In this document: positions 1 through 6,281 of the stretch, piece after piece
Layout of the letters: the number at the start of each line of letters is the position of its first letter
How positions within the stretch are numbered: position 1 is the first letter of the stretch
Assembly: GCA_903891505.1 (NCBI GenBank)
Contig: CAITEO010000027.1
Location: 1-14,944, forward strand
Length of the DNA: 14,944 bases
Direction of reading: 5' to 3'
DNA from: an uncultured Candidatus Woesearchaeota archaeon
GTDB taxonomy: Archaea; Nanobdellota; Nanobdellia; Woesearchaeales; 21-14-0-10-32-9
Position numbers and translations under genes: made by a program
The notes under the pieces: generated by a model
The model's database searches: none
What the model saw: the letters and a program-made list of their open reading frames with translations, nothing else
Told to the model about the DNA's origin: nothing

Positions 1-155
1 CATTTCTTTTTCTTCCGCAAATCTTCGGAGTGAAGTTTTTTAATAGTCTTAGGAACTTGTTTGGCTTTTTTAGCAACTGTAGCTGCCTCTTCCCTGCCAG
101 CGAACTTGCCATCTGAAAGTATAAAACCTCTTTGTGTTGAAGAATAATACTTTGA
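1..155 (-). pseudogene. 3' remnant of a small conserved uncharacterised gene
   Basis: The minus strand is open from base 155 to the window edge and reads like real protein: RGFILSDGKFAGREEAA near the start and KKLHSEDLRKKKK at the end. This resembles the C-terminal half of a small family of unknown function, found in bacteria, phages and some archaea, with the pattern GF-TS-G-F--R-EA--IA---Q then L-SEDL. That family match is from memory. A TAA stop lies at 156-158 and there is no ATG or GTG downstream of it (only one TTG, near the very end), so the normal N-terminal half is missing. Upstream DNA is AT-rich repeat with no continuing reading frame. The last bases are TG, so a TGA stop probably lies just outside the window. 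Most likely a truncated gene; an unusual start codon is less likely. Confidence 0.42.
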
Positions 156-226
156 TTATAATAAAAGTTGATATGTTATGTCAATATGTTAATACTTTAG
201 TTATAATAAAAGTTATAATAAAAGTT
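146..226. repeat. AT-rich direct repeats
   Basis: The 14-mer TTATAATAAAAGTT occurs three times, at 156-169, 201-214 and 213-226; the last two share two bases. The first two copies belong to a longer 24-bp repeat (146-169 and 191-214) with two mismatches, spaced 45 bp apart. The repeats lie exactly where the 5' half of the neighbouring gene remnant should be. No function is evident. Confidence 0.7.
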
Positions 227-289
227 CAAAACTTTATTTTGCAAAATACAAAATCAAGAAAATCTGCAAAAACATATTTTTTGGATGCA

Positions 290-309
290 AGTTAAGCATA
301 TGCTTAACT
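290..309. repeat. 20-bp perfect palindrome
   Basis: Bases 290-309 are their own reverse complement, centred on GCATATGC. With one unpaired A the symmetry extends a further three base pairs (TGC/GCA). It lies about 75 bp beyond the stop codon of cmk and could be a cruciform, a dimeric protein-binding site or a 3'-end hairpin. On the minus strand the T-run precedes rather than follows the hairpin, which argues against a simple intrinsic terminator. Confidence 0.65.
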
Positions 310-382
310 GCATAAAAAATTAACGATTTTTTTGTACAGAAAACCTGCAGGTGTTCTTGTAATTTAGGAAGGAGTTGTTGAT

Positions 383-940
383 TTACACTTTGTTCTTTGC
401 AAATTCAATAATTCTATCACAAACTTCTTGAGGAGAAATATTTGTTGTGTTAATGACAAGATCATAGTGTGTTTCATCCTCGAAATTAATGTTGTAGAGT
501 GTCTTGTATTGTTTGTTTTCAGCTTCATTTCTTTTTTTGAGAATTTCAAGAATACTTTTCTCATCATCTTTGAGGCCTTCTTGCAATCTTTGGTCATCTC
601 CTTCTTTTATGCTCTTCTGAATTCTTGCCGCTGCAACAACAGGTGAGCATTTTAGAAAAATCTTGATTGAGTCAGGCACGAATAAAAAACCTAAGTGGCC
701 ATCCAATACAAAATTATCTTCATTTTTTCCTATTTTCTTTTGATATTCATCAAGTTCTAGATTGATTGTTGGATTATTTTCTCTTAGCTCTGTGAATTCT
801 ACAAGGGTAAGCCCTTTTTTTTCAGCTAGGACTCTCATAAGATTTCCTGTATAATAATAATTGTATTTGAGTTGTTTAGCTACAATTTTTGCAACCGTGC
901 TTTTTCCGCTGCCAAGTGTTCCTGAGATTGTTATTTTCAT
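383..940 (-). CDS. cmk: Archaeal-type cytidylate kinase
   Basis: Predicted cytosolic kinase that phosphorylates CMP or dCMP with ATP, feeding CTP and dCTP synthesis. The 185-residue product opens with a P-loop, GTLGSGKST (residues 7-15), as in the short archaeal Cmk family, which usually runs near 180-190 residues. Other family features are TGNLMR (31-36) in the NMP-binding region, ENNPTIN (54-60), a Walker-B-like VLDGHLG (78-84), Arg-rich positions in the lid region, and DLVINTT (160-166). The start is the ATG at 938-940; a TTG one codon upstream is in frame but less likely. A TATA-like box (TTATAA on the minus strand, near 963-970) lies about 28 bases upstream, so the transcript is probably leaderless. 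It is divergent from the surface-protein operon. Adenylate kinase-like proteins share the fold, but the motif spacing favours Cmk. Confidence 0.9.
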   Translation of the reverse strand: MKITISGTLGSGKSTVAKIVAKQLKYNYYYTGNLMRVLAEKKGLTLVEFTELRENNPTINLELDEYQKKIGKNEDNFVLDGHLGFLFVPDSIKIFLKCSPVVAAARIQKSIKEGDDQRLQEGLKDDEKSILEILKKRNEAENKQYKTLYNINFEDETHYDLVINTTNISPQEVCDRIIEFAKNKV

Positions 941-962
941 CAATTTTTTTTTGTATTTTGTT

Positions 963-1020
963 GCTTATAATTTTTGTGGTTTAAATGATATATTCTGATT
1001 TTCAACAAAAACTTTATAAA
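963..1020. promoter_or_regulatory. Divergent promoter region (cmk / surface operon)
   Basis: Two TATA-like boxes face away from each other. On the plus strand CTTTATAAA at 1012-1020 lies about 27 bases before the ATG at 1044. On the minus strand a TTATAA core near 964-969 lies about 28 bases before the cmk ATG. Both distances match the archaeal TATA-to-start-site spacing, predicting transcripts with little or no leader. Runs of A precede the plus-strand box, as expected for a BRE. Confidence 0.55.
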
Positions 1021-1043
1021 TAATATATCTTAGGAAGTATTTG

Positions 1044-2579
1044 ATGTTAATAAAAAGGGGAGCACAGGGAGTATTTTTAGGGTTAGTGTTGTTGTTTATA
1101 GGTGCACTGTTTCTATTATTGACTGTTGCTCAAGATGCAAACGCGGTTACTGGAAGAGAGTGTGGTTCTACTGGTTATACTCAGTCTATGTGTGGTGGGT
1201 CTATAACTACGCAAGGATATGGCGCTGTTGAACTCTGTCAAGTGTGTAAAGTATGCGGCGCACAAGATGGTGTTTGTCCTGAGAGTTATTCTGATGGCAG
1301 AAATGAGACTCAAGCGGATAAGATAACTGTTGCCATGAGAACAGTAAGGGCTACGTTTGATGGAAGTGGATATACAGTCGCGTTCAAGACTGGTAGCTTA
1401 GCTTGTGCTAGCATAGGTGGGACGTGCTCTTTTGTTCAAAAACTAGTTGGTAGCAGTTGGCAATCTGCATCTTGTGGTTTGGATGTATCAATTGGGAATA
1501 GCAACAATGCTACTTTCAAAGCTAATTGTATCAATGTTCCAAGAACACCTGGATGTGAAAATTGTCCTGATCCTAATTGTGGAACAAACGTGAGTGGAAT
1601 GACGCTAGATGCAACTACTAAACAACCAATTGGTGGAGTAGACATAAGTATAACATCTAATGGAAATAGTAATATTTATACTCAAGCATTATCATCAAGT
1701 ATTGGGCAATATGAAAATTCTACAGTTACAGGAAATCTTATAATTACTTGTTCAAAGTCAGGATTTCAAACAAAGACTGTTACGGCACGCTTGTTTCCTG
1801 GAAGAAACATAGTTGATTGTCTTATGCAAAATGTATCTGATAATGTTGTCTGTAATTCTGATTGTACACAAACAATTAATGGTGTACCTCAGAATACTTG
1901 CGTGGCTGCATGCAACGGGACAAATGGATGTAGTTTTTTTGACACCACAACAATGAATGTATGCGATGGAAAAAGTAAAAACACTCCGCAAGTTATTGAT
2001 CCATCTTGTTATGCTTTGAATTGTACTTATGAACTTGTACCGAAGGTTCAATGTTGCATTGGTGCGCCATATAATGAAACAACTTCTTGTAATGGTTTAT
2101 GTACTGGTCAGTGTGCGGGTTCTGGTTGTGAAGCCCCTAATTGTAATCCTAATGATGCTAATTATACTTGTTGTATGAATAATATAGCTCAAGATAATCC
2201 TTATTATGCTTGTTGCATTGCTAACCCACAACTACCATTAGATAGCCCTGAGTGTGCTTGTCAGGTAAGTGATCCTTTGAATTATGGTTGTTGTCTGGAT
2301 CCAACGCCTACATATCTTTGCTGTGTGAATTCATCTAATCCTATGTGCAACACTCCTAATCCTTGTGATTATGATCCTAATAAGGCCTGTTGTTTGCAGC
2401 ACAATGTTACTTATTTTTGTTGTGTGAACCCAACTAATCCTAGTTGTATACCCTATCCTGCTCCACCTGGAAACTATTCGCTTTATAGTTCAAATGTTAG
2501 TAGCGTAATAACTAGGACCTACAGAAAAGAAATGTATGGAATTCCTGTTACACTTAAGATAATTGTCTATGAAAAGTAG
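1044..2579 (+). CDS. Secreted Cys-rich protein with carboxypeptidase-regulatory-like domain
   Basis: A 511-residue predicted exported protein. Residues 1-34 form a basic start, a long hydrophobic segment (about 10-29) and a possible AxA signal-peptidase site (ANA, 32-34), so it is secreted or anchored by that helix. Residues 40-180 hold scattered Cys. Residues about 182-262 fit a carboxypeptidase-regulatory-like beta domain: VSGMTLDATTKQPIGGVDI, then GQYENSTVTG, then SKSGFQTK. From about 265 to 470 the protein is very Cys-rich, with seven CC pairs in loose repeats of the form Y-x-CC-x-x-x-P (376, 390, 416, 426, 449 and 459 among them). Many NxS/T sequons suggest glycosylation. The start is ATG 1044 rather than the in-frame TTG at 1041. 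First gene of a three-gene operon with two membrane-anchored exoproteins. A cell-surface role is inferred; the exact function is unknown. Confidence 0.75.
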   Translation: MLIKRGAQGVFLGLVLLFIGALFLLLTVAQDANAVTGRECGSTGYTQSMCGGSITTQGYGAVELCQVCKVCGAQDGVCPESYSDGRNETQADKITVAMRTVRATFDGSGYTVAFKTGSLACASIGGTCSFVQKLVGSSWQSASCGLDVSIGNSNNATFKANCINVPRTPGCENCPDPNCGTNVSGMTLDATTKQPIGGVDISITSNGNSNIYTQALSSSIGQYENSTVTGNLIITCSKSGFQTKTVTARLFPGRNIVDCLMQNVSDNVVCNSDCTQTINGVPQNTCVAACNGTNGCSFFDTTTMNVCDGKSKNTPQVIDPSCYALNCTYELVPKVQCCIGAPYNETTSCNGLCTGQCAGSGCEAPNCNPNDANYTCCMNNIAQDNPYYACCIANPQLPLDSPECACQVSDPLNYGCCLDPTPTYLCCVNSSNPMCNTPNPCDYDPNKACCLQHNVTYFCCVNPTNPSCIPYPAPPGNYSLYSSNVSSVITRTYRKEMYGIPVTLKIIVYEK

Positions 2580-2613
2580 AGGGTGTTTGGTTCCTAGGCA
2601 GAGGTATAGTGTG

Positions 2614-2617
2614 GGTG
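2614..2617 (+). promoter_or_regulatory. GGTG ribosome-binding site supporting start at 2626
   Basis: GGTG inside GTGGGTG lies eight bases before ATG 2626. The same GGTG motif precedes the next gene (3108-3111, five bases before ATG 3117). The alternative start at 2569 has only weak purine sequence upstream. Confidence 0.4.
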
Positions 2618-2625
2618 TTAAGAGG

Positions 2626-3120
2626 ATGAGAAAAGGTGTAATGTTCTTTACGGTTGATGCACTCATTGCAGGAATAATATTAACTCTTACTATGGCTTTT
2701 TTGCTCTCGTTTTTTGTAGACAAGCCAGTTGTGACTGATGCCAAATTTTATCTGGATGGATATAGTAATTATATAGTTAATACGAATATGTCTCAGTTTA
2801 AAAGTTATACATTCATATACAAAGATCCTGTAGAGCCTAATCCTTCTCTTTCAGTTTATCAAAAGGTGCTGCTTATGGTGAGCACTCAGAATTATTCATT
2901 TAATACAACTCAGAGTTTTGTTGAAAACTTCTCAAAAGTTATTATTCCTGAGCATGTAGGAATAGAGTACAAAATTGATGAAAGAGTAATTTACTCAAGA
3001 CATAATGATACTTTATCTCAGGCGAAAATGGTGTTGACTACATCTATGCTTACTTTTGTTGTGGATGAGAATAATGTTATGTATGGTCCTAATGTGACAA
3101 AGATATCGGTGTGGGTATGA
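2626..3120 (+). CDS. Pilin-like membrane-anchored exoprotein
   Basis: A 164-residue hypothetical protein. It begins MRKGVMFFTVDALIAG: a short basic stretch, a Gly, then one hydrophobic helix (about 5-31), followed by an extracytoplasmic domain with several NxS/T sequons. This resembles the class III (type IV pilin-like) signal layout and the KG-x-FTxDALIA N-termini common in DPANN surface proteins; the resemblance is by recall. Two starts are possible. ATG 2569 would overlap the previous gene by 11 bases and add 19 residues. ATG 2626 is preferred because GGTG sits eight bases upstream (2614-2617) and because the next gene's product has the same short basic-then-hydrophobic start. It ends in an ATGA overlap with the downstream gene, so the two are translationally coupled. 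Processing by a prepilin peptidase is inferred, not shown. Confidence 0.65.
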   Translation: MRKGVMFFTVDALIAGIILTLTMAFLLSFFVDKPVVTDAKFYLDGYSNYIVNTNMSQFKSYTFIYKDPVEPNPSLSVYQKVLLMVSTQNYSFNTTQSFVENFSKVIIPEHVGIEYKIDERVIYSRHNDTLSQAKMVLTTSMLTFVVDENNVMYGPNVTKISVWV

Positions 3121-4187
3121 GAAATATATCAAAGAAGGCTATAATGTTTACGGTGCTTGCAGTACTAATAAGTGCGCTTGTACTTGCTACGTTCTTCACG
3201 TATCATTCAGTTGCGCTTGATGTTAATGTTGATAATTCAAAACTAAGAGTTCAGAGTGTTAACAAATATATTGATCAGTTGGATGTATATCTTGAGGATA
3301 TGCTTTCTGCGACTGGTTCAAAGACTCTTTTTTTCACATCCAGCATAATGATAGGCAATAATTCATATTTTGGAAATTATAATTCTGCATTTGTTGAGTG
3401 TATGGTTAACGGCAAGATAACTCCTATTTCACCGCCCTGGCCAAATTCATTAACAATAAATTGTCCAGATTCAACTTATTTTGCTAGTAAAGTTAACTAT
3501 TTGCAGAATTTCTCCAGAGATAAACTGAATATAAATCCTATTATTACTATAAATTCGCTCACGCTTAATCAGACTGATCCCTGGAGCGTGATTTTAACAC
3601 TTGATTATACTGTAACTATAAATGATTCATATGCAAGTTGGAAAGTTAATAAGATTATAAGCAAGGATGTAAGCATAGTTGGTGTTCCTGATCCTACATA
3701 TATGATTGTAGATTCATCTTTGATGTCAAAAAGATACAATATGAATATAACTCCTTATTTTTCTTCATTCTATTATTCTAATTACTATTTGGAGCAGCCT
3801 TCGTCTGCACATAATGCTACAATTAACAAGAAATATTTTGCTTGGAATGGAGCGCCAAGCTTTCTTAGCAGGATGAATAATGACACAACACCATCAGCAT
3901 GTTGTGGTATAACATCAATTGTCTCGCCTGCTAACATAACTAATCAGGCTTTGCTTGCAGGCAAGTGTAATCTTGATTTTATGTTCTGGAAAAATATACC
4001 TTTAGTTAATACTAGTGACTATCTTAGGTATGATTTCTGGATTCAACAAGGTGAAGAGGGGTATTATGCTAGGATAAGTTATGGAGTATATCCTAATGAT
4101 CAGGGGCTTAATGGAAGTGTAATTCCTGTTGCATTGAAAGATCAACTAAACATGACTAATCCAAATTATATTAACTTTACAATTTAA
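3117..4187 (+). CDS. Membrane-anchored surface exoprotein
   Basis: A 356-residue protein of unknown family. The N-terminus is basic (MRNISKK), followed by one hydrophobic helix (about 8-28), then a long polar region predicted outside the cell. It is rich in Asn, Tyr and Ser and has more than ten NxS/T sequons, fitting a glycosylated surface or pilus-associated protein. Sparse Cys residues include a CC pair in SACCGIT. The central phrase VSIVGVPDPTYM marks a hydrophobic beta-rich section. The ATG overlaps the stop of the previous gene (ATGA, 3117-3120) and has GGTG five bases upstream. It is the last gene of the surface operon. No catalytic motif is visible. It could be a minor pilin-like or adhesion subunit working with its two neighbours; that role is inference from position and layout only. 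Confidence 0.65.
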   Translation: MRNISKKAIMFTVLAVLISALVLATFFTYHSVALDVNVDNSKLRVQSVNKYIDQLDVYLEDMLSATGSKTLFFTSSIMIGNNSYFGNYNSAFVECMVNGKITPISPPWPNSLTINCPDSTYFASKVNYLQNFSRDKLNINPIITINSLTLNQTDPWSVILTLDYTVTINDSYASWKVNKIISKDVSIVGVPDPTYMIVDSSLMSKRYNMNITPYFSSFYYSNYYLEQPSSAHNATINKKYFAWNGAPSFLSRMNNDTTPSACCGITSIVSPANITNQALLAGKCNLDFMFWKNIPLVNTSDYLRYDFWIQQGEEGYYARISYGVYPNDQGLNGSVIPVALKDQLNMTNPNYINFTI

Positions 4188-4318
4188 GTTCTTTAGTTAT
4201 ATACCTTGCAAATATTACTGACTTTGTTAATAAAAATTAGCTAGTGAAGAAAAGTAATTTTTCTACAGTTTTTCTTTTGTTTTGTGTTTTGTTTGTGAAT
4301 TGATAATAACTATATGGT

Positions 4319-4518
4319 CAGTTGACAGGCTCTGTAGAACCACAAAAAGCTCTAGCTTTTTGGGCCCCAAAAATCCTTAGATTTTTGTGGAAGTCTTTTC
4401 ATGCCAACGCGGGCTCTCGACATAAAAATGGATGTTCAATCGAGTCAAGCACAATTTGATGGTTTATTCTATCGGCCCGCAGGTTGGCACCGACTTTTTC
4501 TACAGAGCCCAGTTGACA
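4319..4518. mobile_element. MITE-like element with 9-bp target-site duplication
   Basis: Within a 366-bp gap with no genes, bases 4328-4509 (182 bp) begin GGCTCTGTAGAA and end with its exact reverse complement. Both ends are flanked by the identical 9-mer CAGTTGACA (4319-4327 and 4510-4518), as expected for a target-site duplication. Inner pairing continues: AAGTC (4391-4395) with GACTT (4492-4496), TGCCAAC (4402-4408) with GTTGGCA (4483-4489), and GCGGGC (4409-4414) with GCCCGC (4475-4480). The element codes for nothing, so it would be moved by a transposase encoded elsewhere. The left arm is interrupted by a 51-bp hairpin unit (4340-4390). The transposase family cannot be named from the sequence alone. 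The remaining flanks (4188-4318) are AT-rich and show no gene; a stray TTTTTCTACAG at 4258-4268 matches the right end (4495-4505). Confidence 0.72.
4340..4390. repeat. Nested hairpin-pair unit A
   Basis: A 51-bp near-palindrome bounded by CCAC and GTGG. It contains hairpin 1 (stem AAAAAGCT/AGCTTTTT, loop CT, 4344-4361), spacer GGGCCCC, and hairpin 2 (stem AAAAATC/GATTTTT, loop CTTA, 4369-4386). It can also refold as one long hairpin around TTTTTGGG/CCCAAAAA (4357-4373). It sits inside one arm of the flanking MITE-like inverted repeat, as if inserted there. Confidence 0.7.
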
Positions 4519-4524
4519 GTCAAA

Positions 4525-4532
4525 TTTATATA
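4525..4532 (+). promoter_or_regulatory. TATA box of the DRG GTPase gene
   Basis: TTTATATA is centred about 25 bases before the GTG start at 4554, which predicts a leaderless transcript. The box begins seven bases after the MITE-like element's right flanking repeat, so the insertion lies directly against the core promoter. Confidence 0.6.
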
Positions 4533-4553
4533 TAAAACCTCTTAACTTTTATT

Positions 4554-5642
4554 GTGGGGAACGAAGAGAAGATAAAAGAACTTGAGGATATGATTGCGAG
4601 TTCTCAATACAACAAGCGAACTCAAAGAGCCATAGGTATGTATAAGGCGCAACTTGCGAAGCTCAAAGAGAGAGAAGCCACAAAAAAAGGAGGAGCATTC
4701 GCTGACGGTTTTGCGGTTAGAAAAACAGGTGATGGCACAGTAGTTCTTCTTGGATTTCCAAGTGTTGGTAAAAGTACGCTTCTAAACGGAATAACTGATG
4801 CAGAATCAGATGTTGCAGCCTACGCATTCACAACACTCACAGTTATTCCTGGAATGCTCATATACAAGCACGCGAAAATACAAATTCTTGATGTGCCGGG
4901 AGTTGTTCGTGGAGCAGCATCGGGGCGTGGACGCGGAACAGAAGTCTTTTCAGTTCTTAGATCAGCAGATCTCATATTAATGCTAATTGACGTCCATCAT
5001 CCTGAACACTATAAGGTTCTTCTAGATGAAATCTATGAATCAGGCATACGGCTCAATAAGAGAAAGCCTGATGTGAAGATAAAAAAAACAGCAAAAGATG
5101 GAATTAGAATAGGGGCAACAGTTAAACTTACACATCTTAATGATGATATTATAAAAGGAATACTTAGCGCGATGAGAATAAATAATGCAGAAGTCGTGCT
5201 GCGTTCAGACATAACGGATGATGAACTAATAGACTGCATTGAAGCAAACAAAAAATATGTCAATTCTATAACTATACTGAATAAGGTTGATTCTGTTTCA
5301 AAAGATGTTGCGGAAAGAGTCGCGAAACAAGTCGGTGCAGATTTATTAATTTCCGCCCAGAACAAAGAGCACCTTGATGAATTAAAAGAGCTTATTTTTG
5401 ATCGACTTGATTTGATAAGAATTTACATGAAAGAACCCCAGAAGGAAGCAGATATGAAAGTTCCAATGATTATGTTTAAGGGTTGCACGATATCTGATGT
5501 GTGCAGCAAGATGCATAAAGACTTTGTTGCAAAATTCAAGTTCTGCAGGATATGGGGAAAATCAGCAAAGTTCCCAGGTCAAAAACTCAGTATAAAACAC
5601 ATCCTCAAAGATGGAGATGTCGTGGAATTACACTTGAAATAG
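4554..5642 (+). CDS. drg: DRG-family GTP-binding protein with TGS domain
   Basis: A 362-residue OBG/DRG-class GTPase, cytosolic and thought to act with ribosomes or translation factors in archaea and eukaryotes. An N-terminal charged helical region (1-45) precedes the G domain. G1 is GFPSVGKST (67-75), switch I is FTTLT (92-96), G3 is DVPG (113-116) followed by the Gly-rich GAASGRGRG typical of this class, G4 is NKVD (243-246) and G5 is SAQN (267-270). A DRG-type insert lies between G3 and G4. Residues about 286-362 form the C-terminal TGS domain, ending DGDVVELHLK. Length matches archaeal DRG proteins. GTG is chosen because it sits at the predicted transcription start and restores the normal N-terminus. 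Family membership is certain; the in vivo partner is not visible here. Confidence 0.95.
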   Translation: MGNEEKIKELEDMIASSQYNKRTQRAIGMYKAQLAKLKEREATKKGGAFADGFAVRKTGDGTVVLLGFPSVGKSTLLNGITDAESDVAAYAFTTLTVIPGMLIYKHAKIQILDVPGVVRGAASGRGRGTEVFSVLRSADLILMLIDVHHPEHYKVLLDEIYESGIRLNKRKPDVKIKKTAKDGIRIGATVKLTHLNDDIIKGILSAMRINNAEVVLRSDITDDELIDCIEANKKYVNSITILNKVDSVSKDVAERVAKQVGADLLISAQNKEHLDELKELIFDRLDLIRIYMKEPQKEADMKVPMIMFKGCTISDVCSKMHKDFVAKFKFCRIWGKSAKFPGQKLSIKHILKDGDVVELHLK

Positions 5643-5736
5643 AAACTTAATATAGAGTAATGTTTATTAAATAAATAGTTAAATAAACAGAATTAATTAA
5701 AAATAGAGAAACAACAAAAATTATGAATTTTTGAGC

Positions 5737-5760
5737 TTGCGCTTCATGCTGAAGGCGCAA
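5737..5760. repeat. GC-rich hairpin between drg and the HTH gene
   Basis: TTGCGCTTCA pairs with TGAAGGCGCAA around the loop TGC, with one bulged G. It is the most GC-rich patch in this AT-rich spacer. It lies about 95 bp after the drg stop and immediately before the AATAAAA box used by the next gene, so it could be a 3'-end hairpin or an operator. Confidence 0.45.
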
Positions 5761-5795
5761 ACAATAAAAACAACAGAACTAATCCAATCACAAAA

Positions 5796-6197
5796 ATGAA
5801 GCCAACCAGAATAACAATAATCAAAGCAGAGCGACCAGAGTTAACAAACGTAAATGATTTGCTCCAATGGTATGGTGGATCGCTTGGGCTTTTTAACATG
5901 AGAGATAAAGATAGAAGTTGTTTTCGAGTATTTATTGTGCTTTTGAAATCGAGCAAGAAAAACATAGGAATATCAAGCGAAGAAATTGCAGATGCTACAT
6001 CGCTCTCCAGGGGAACTGTTGTTTATCATTTAAACAAATTAATTGAAGCAGGTCTTGCAAAAGAAAGCAAGAAAAAATATTATCTTGAAGCAGATAGCCT
6101 TGAAGGATTAACTGAGAAAATACGTCTTGACATGGGTTTGGCACTTGATAATTTAAAGAAACTCGGAAAAGAAATAGATGTAAAAATGAAATTCTGA
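5796..6197 (+). CDS. ArsR-like winged-helix transcriptional regulator
   Basis: A 133-residue predicted DNA-binding protein. After a short N-terminal segment (KAERPEL, 10-16) comes a conserved block, DLLQWYGGSLGLFNMRDKD (21-39), then the winged helix: helix 2 in SSEEIADATSL (60-70), recognition helix in SRGTVVYHLNKL (71-82), and wing GLAKESKKKYYLE (86-98). The C-terminal helix (102-128) could mediate dimerisation. Proteins with this block plus an ArsR-like domain are common in DPANN archaea, with unknown ligands. No metal-binding Cys cluster is present, so metal sensing is unlikely. An AATAAAA box near 5762-5768 lies about 30 bases upstream, suggesting a leaderless mRNA. The target is unknown. 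It lies between drg and cbf5 on the same strand but seems to have its own promoter. Confidence 0.82.
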   Translation: MKPTRITIIKAERPELTNVNDLLQWYGGSLGLFNMRDKDRSCFRVFIVLLKSSKKNIGISSEEIADATSLSRGTVVYHLNKLIEAGLAKESKKKYYLEADSLEGLTEKIRLDMGLALDNLKKLGKEIDVKMKF

Positions 6198-6221
6198 AAA
6201 ATGAATTTTATGTATACTTGT

Positions 6222-6240
6222 GCATAAGTTATGCTTTTTT
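6222..6240 (+). terminator. Short hairpin plus T6
   Basis: GCAT and ATGC flank the loop AAGTT, followed by six T, 25 bases after the stop of the HTH gene. The stem is only four pairs, so termination probably relies on the T-run, as is usual in archaea. The same T-run forms part of the TATA-like CTTTTTTATG of the cbf5 promoter. Confidence 0.38.
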
Positions 6241-6281
6241 ATGAATGAATGATGGTAGGAATTTAGATGAGTGTGAATTGA

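Noticed and set aside
428..646. Open frames opposite cmk, drg, cysS and topA.
   Set aside because: They mirror strong genes on the other strand, lack recognisable motifs and have no promoters or ribosome-binding sites of their own.
2569..2625. Earlier start for the pilin-like gene at ATG 2569.
   Set aside because: It is possible, but its upstream region lacks a good ribosome-binding site and the added residues do not fit the basic-Gly-hydrophobic start shared by this protein type.
4475..4509. The GGCACCGAC-TTTTT stretch resembles part of a tracrRNA 3' hairpin.
   Set aside because: There is no complementary GTCGGTGC downstream, no repeat array and no cas gene in the window; the bases are explained by the element's inverted arm.
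4328..4509. SRP RNA or RNase P RNA gene.
   Set aside because: I see none of their conserved core sequences, and the perfect 9-bp flanking repeats point to insertion.
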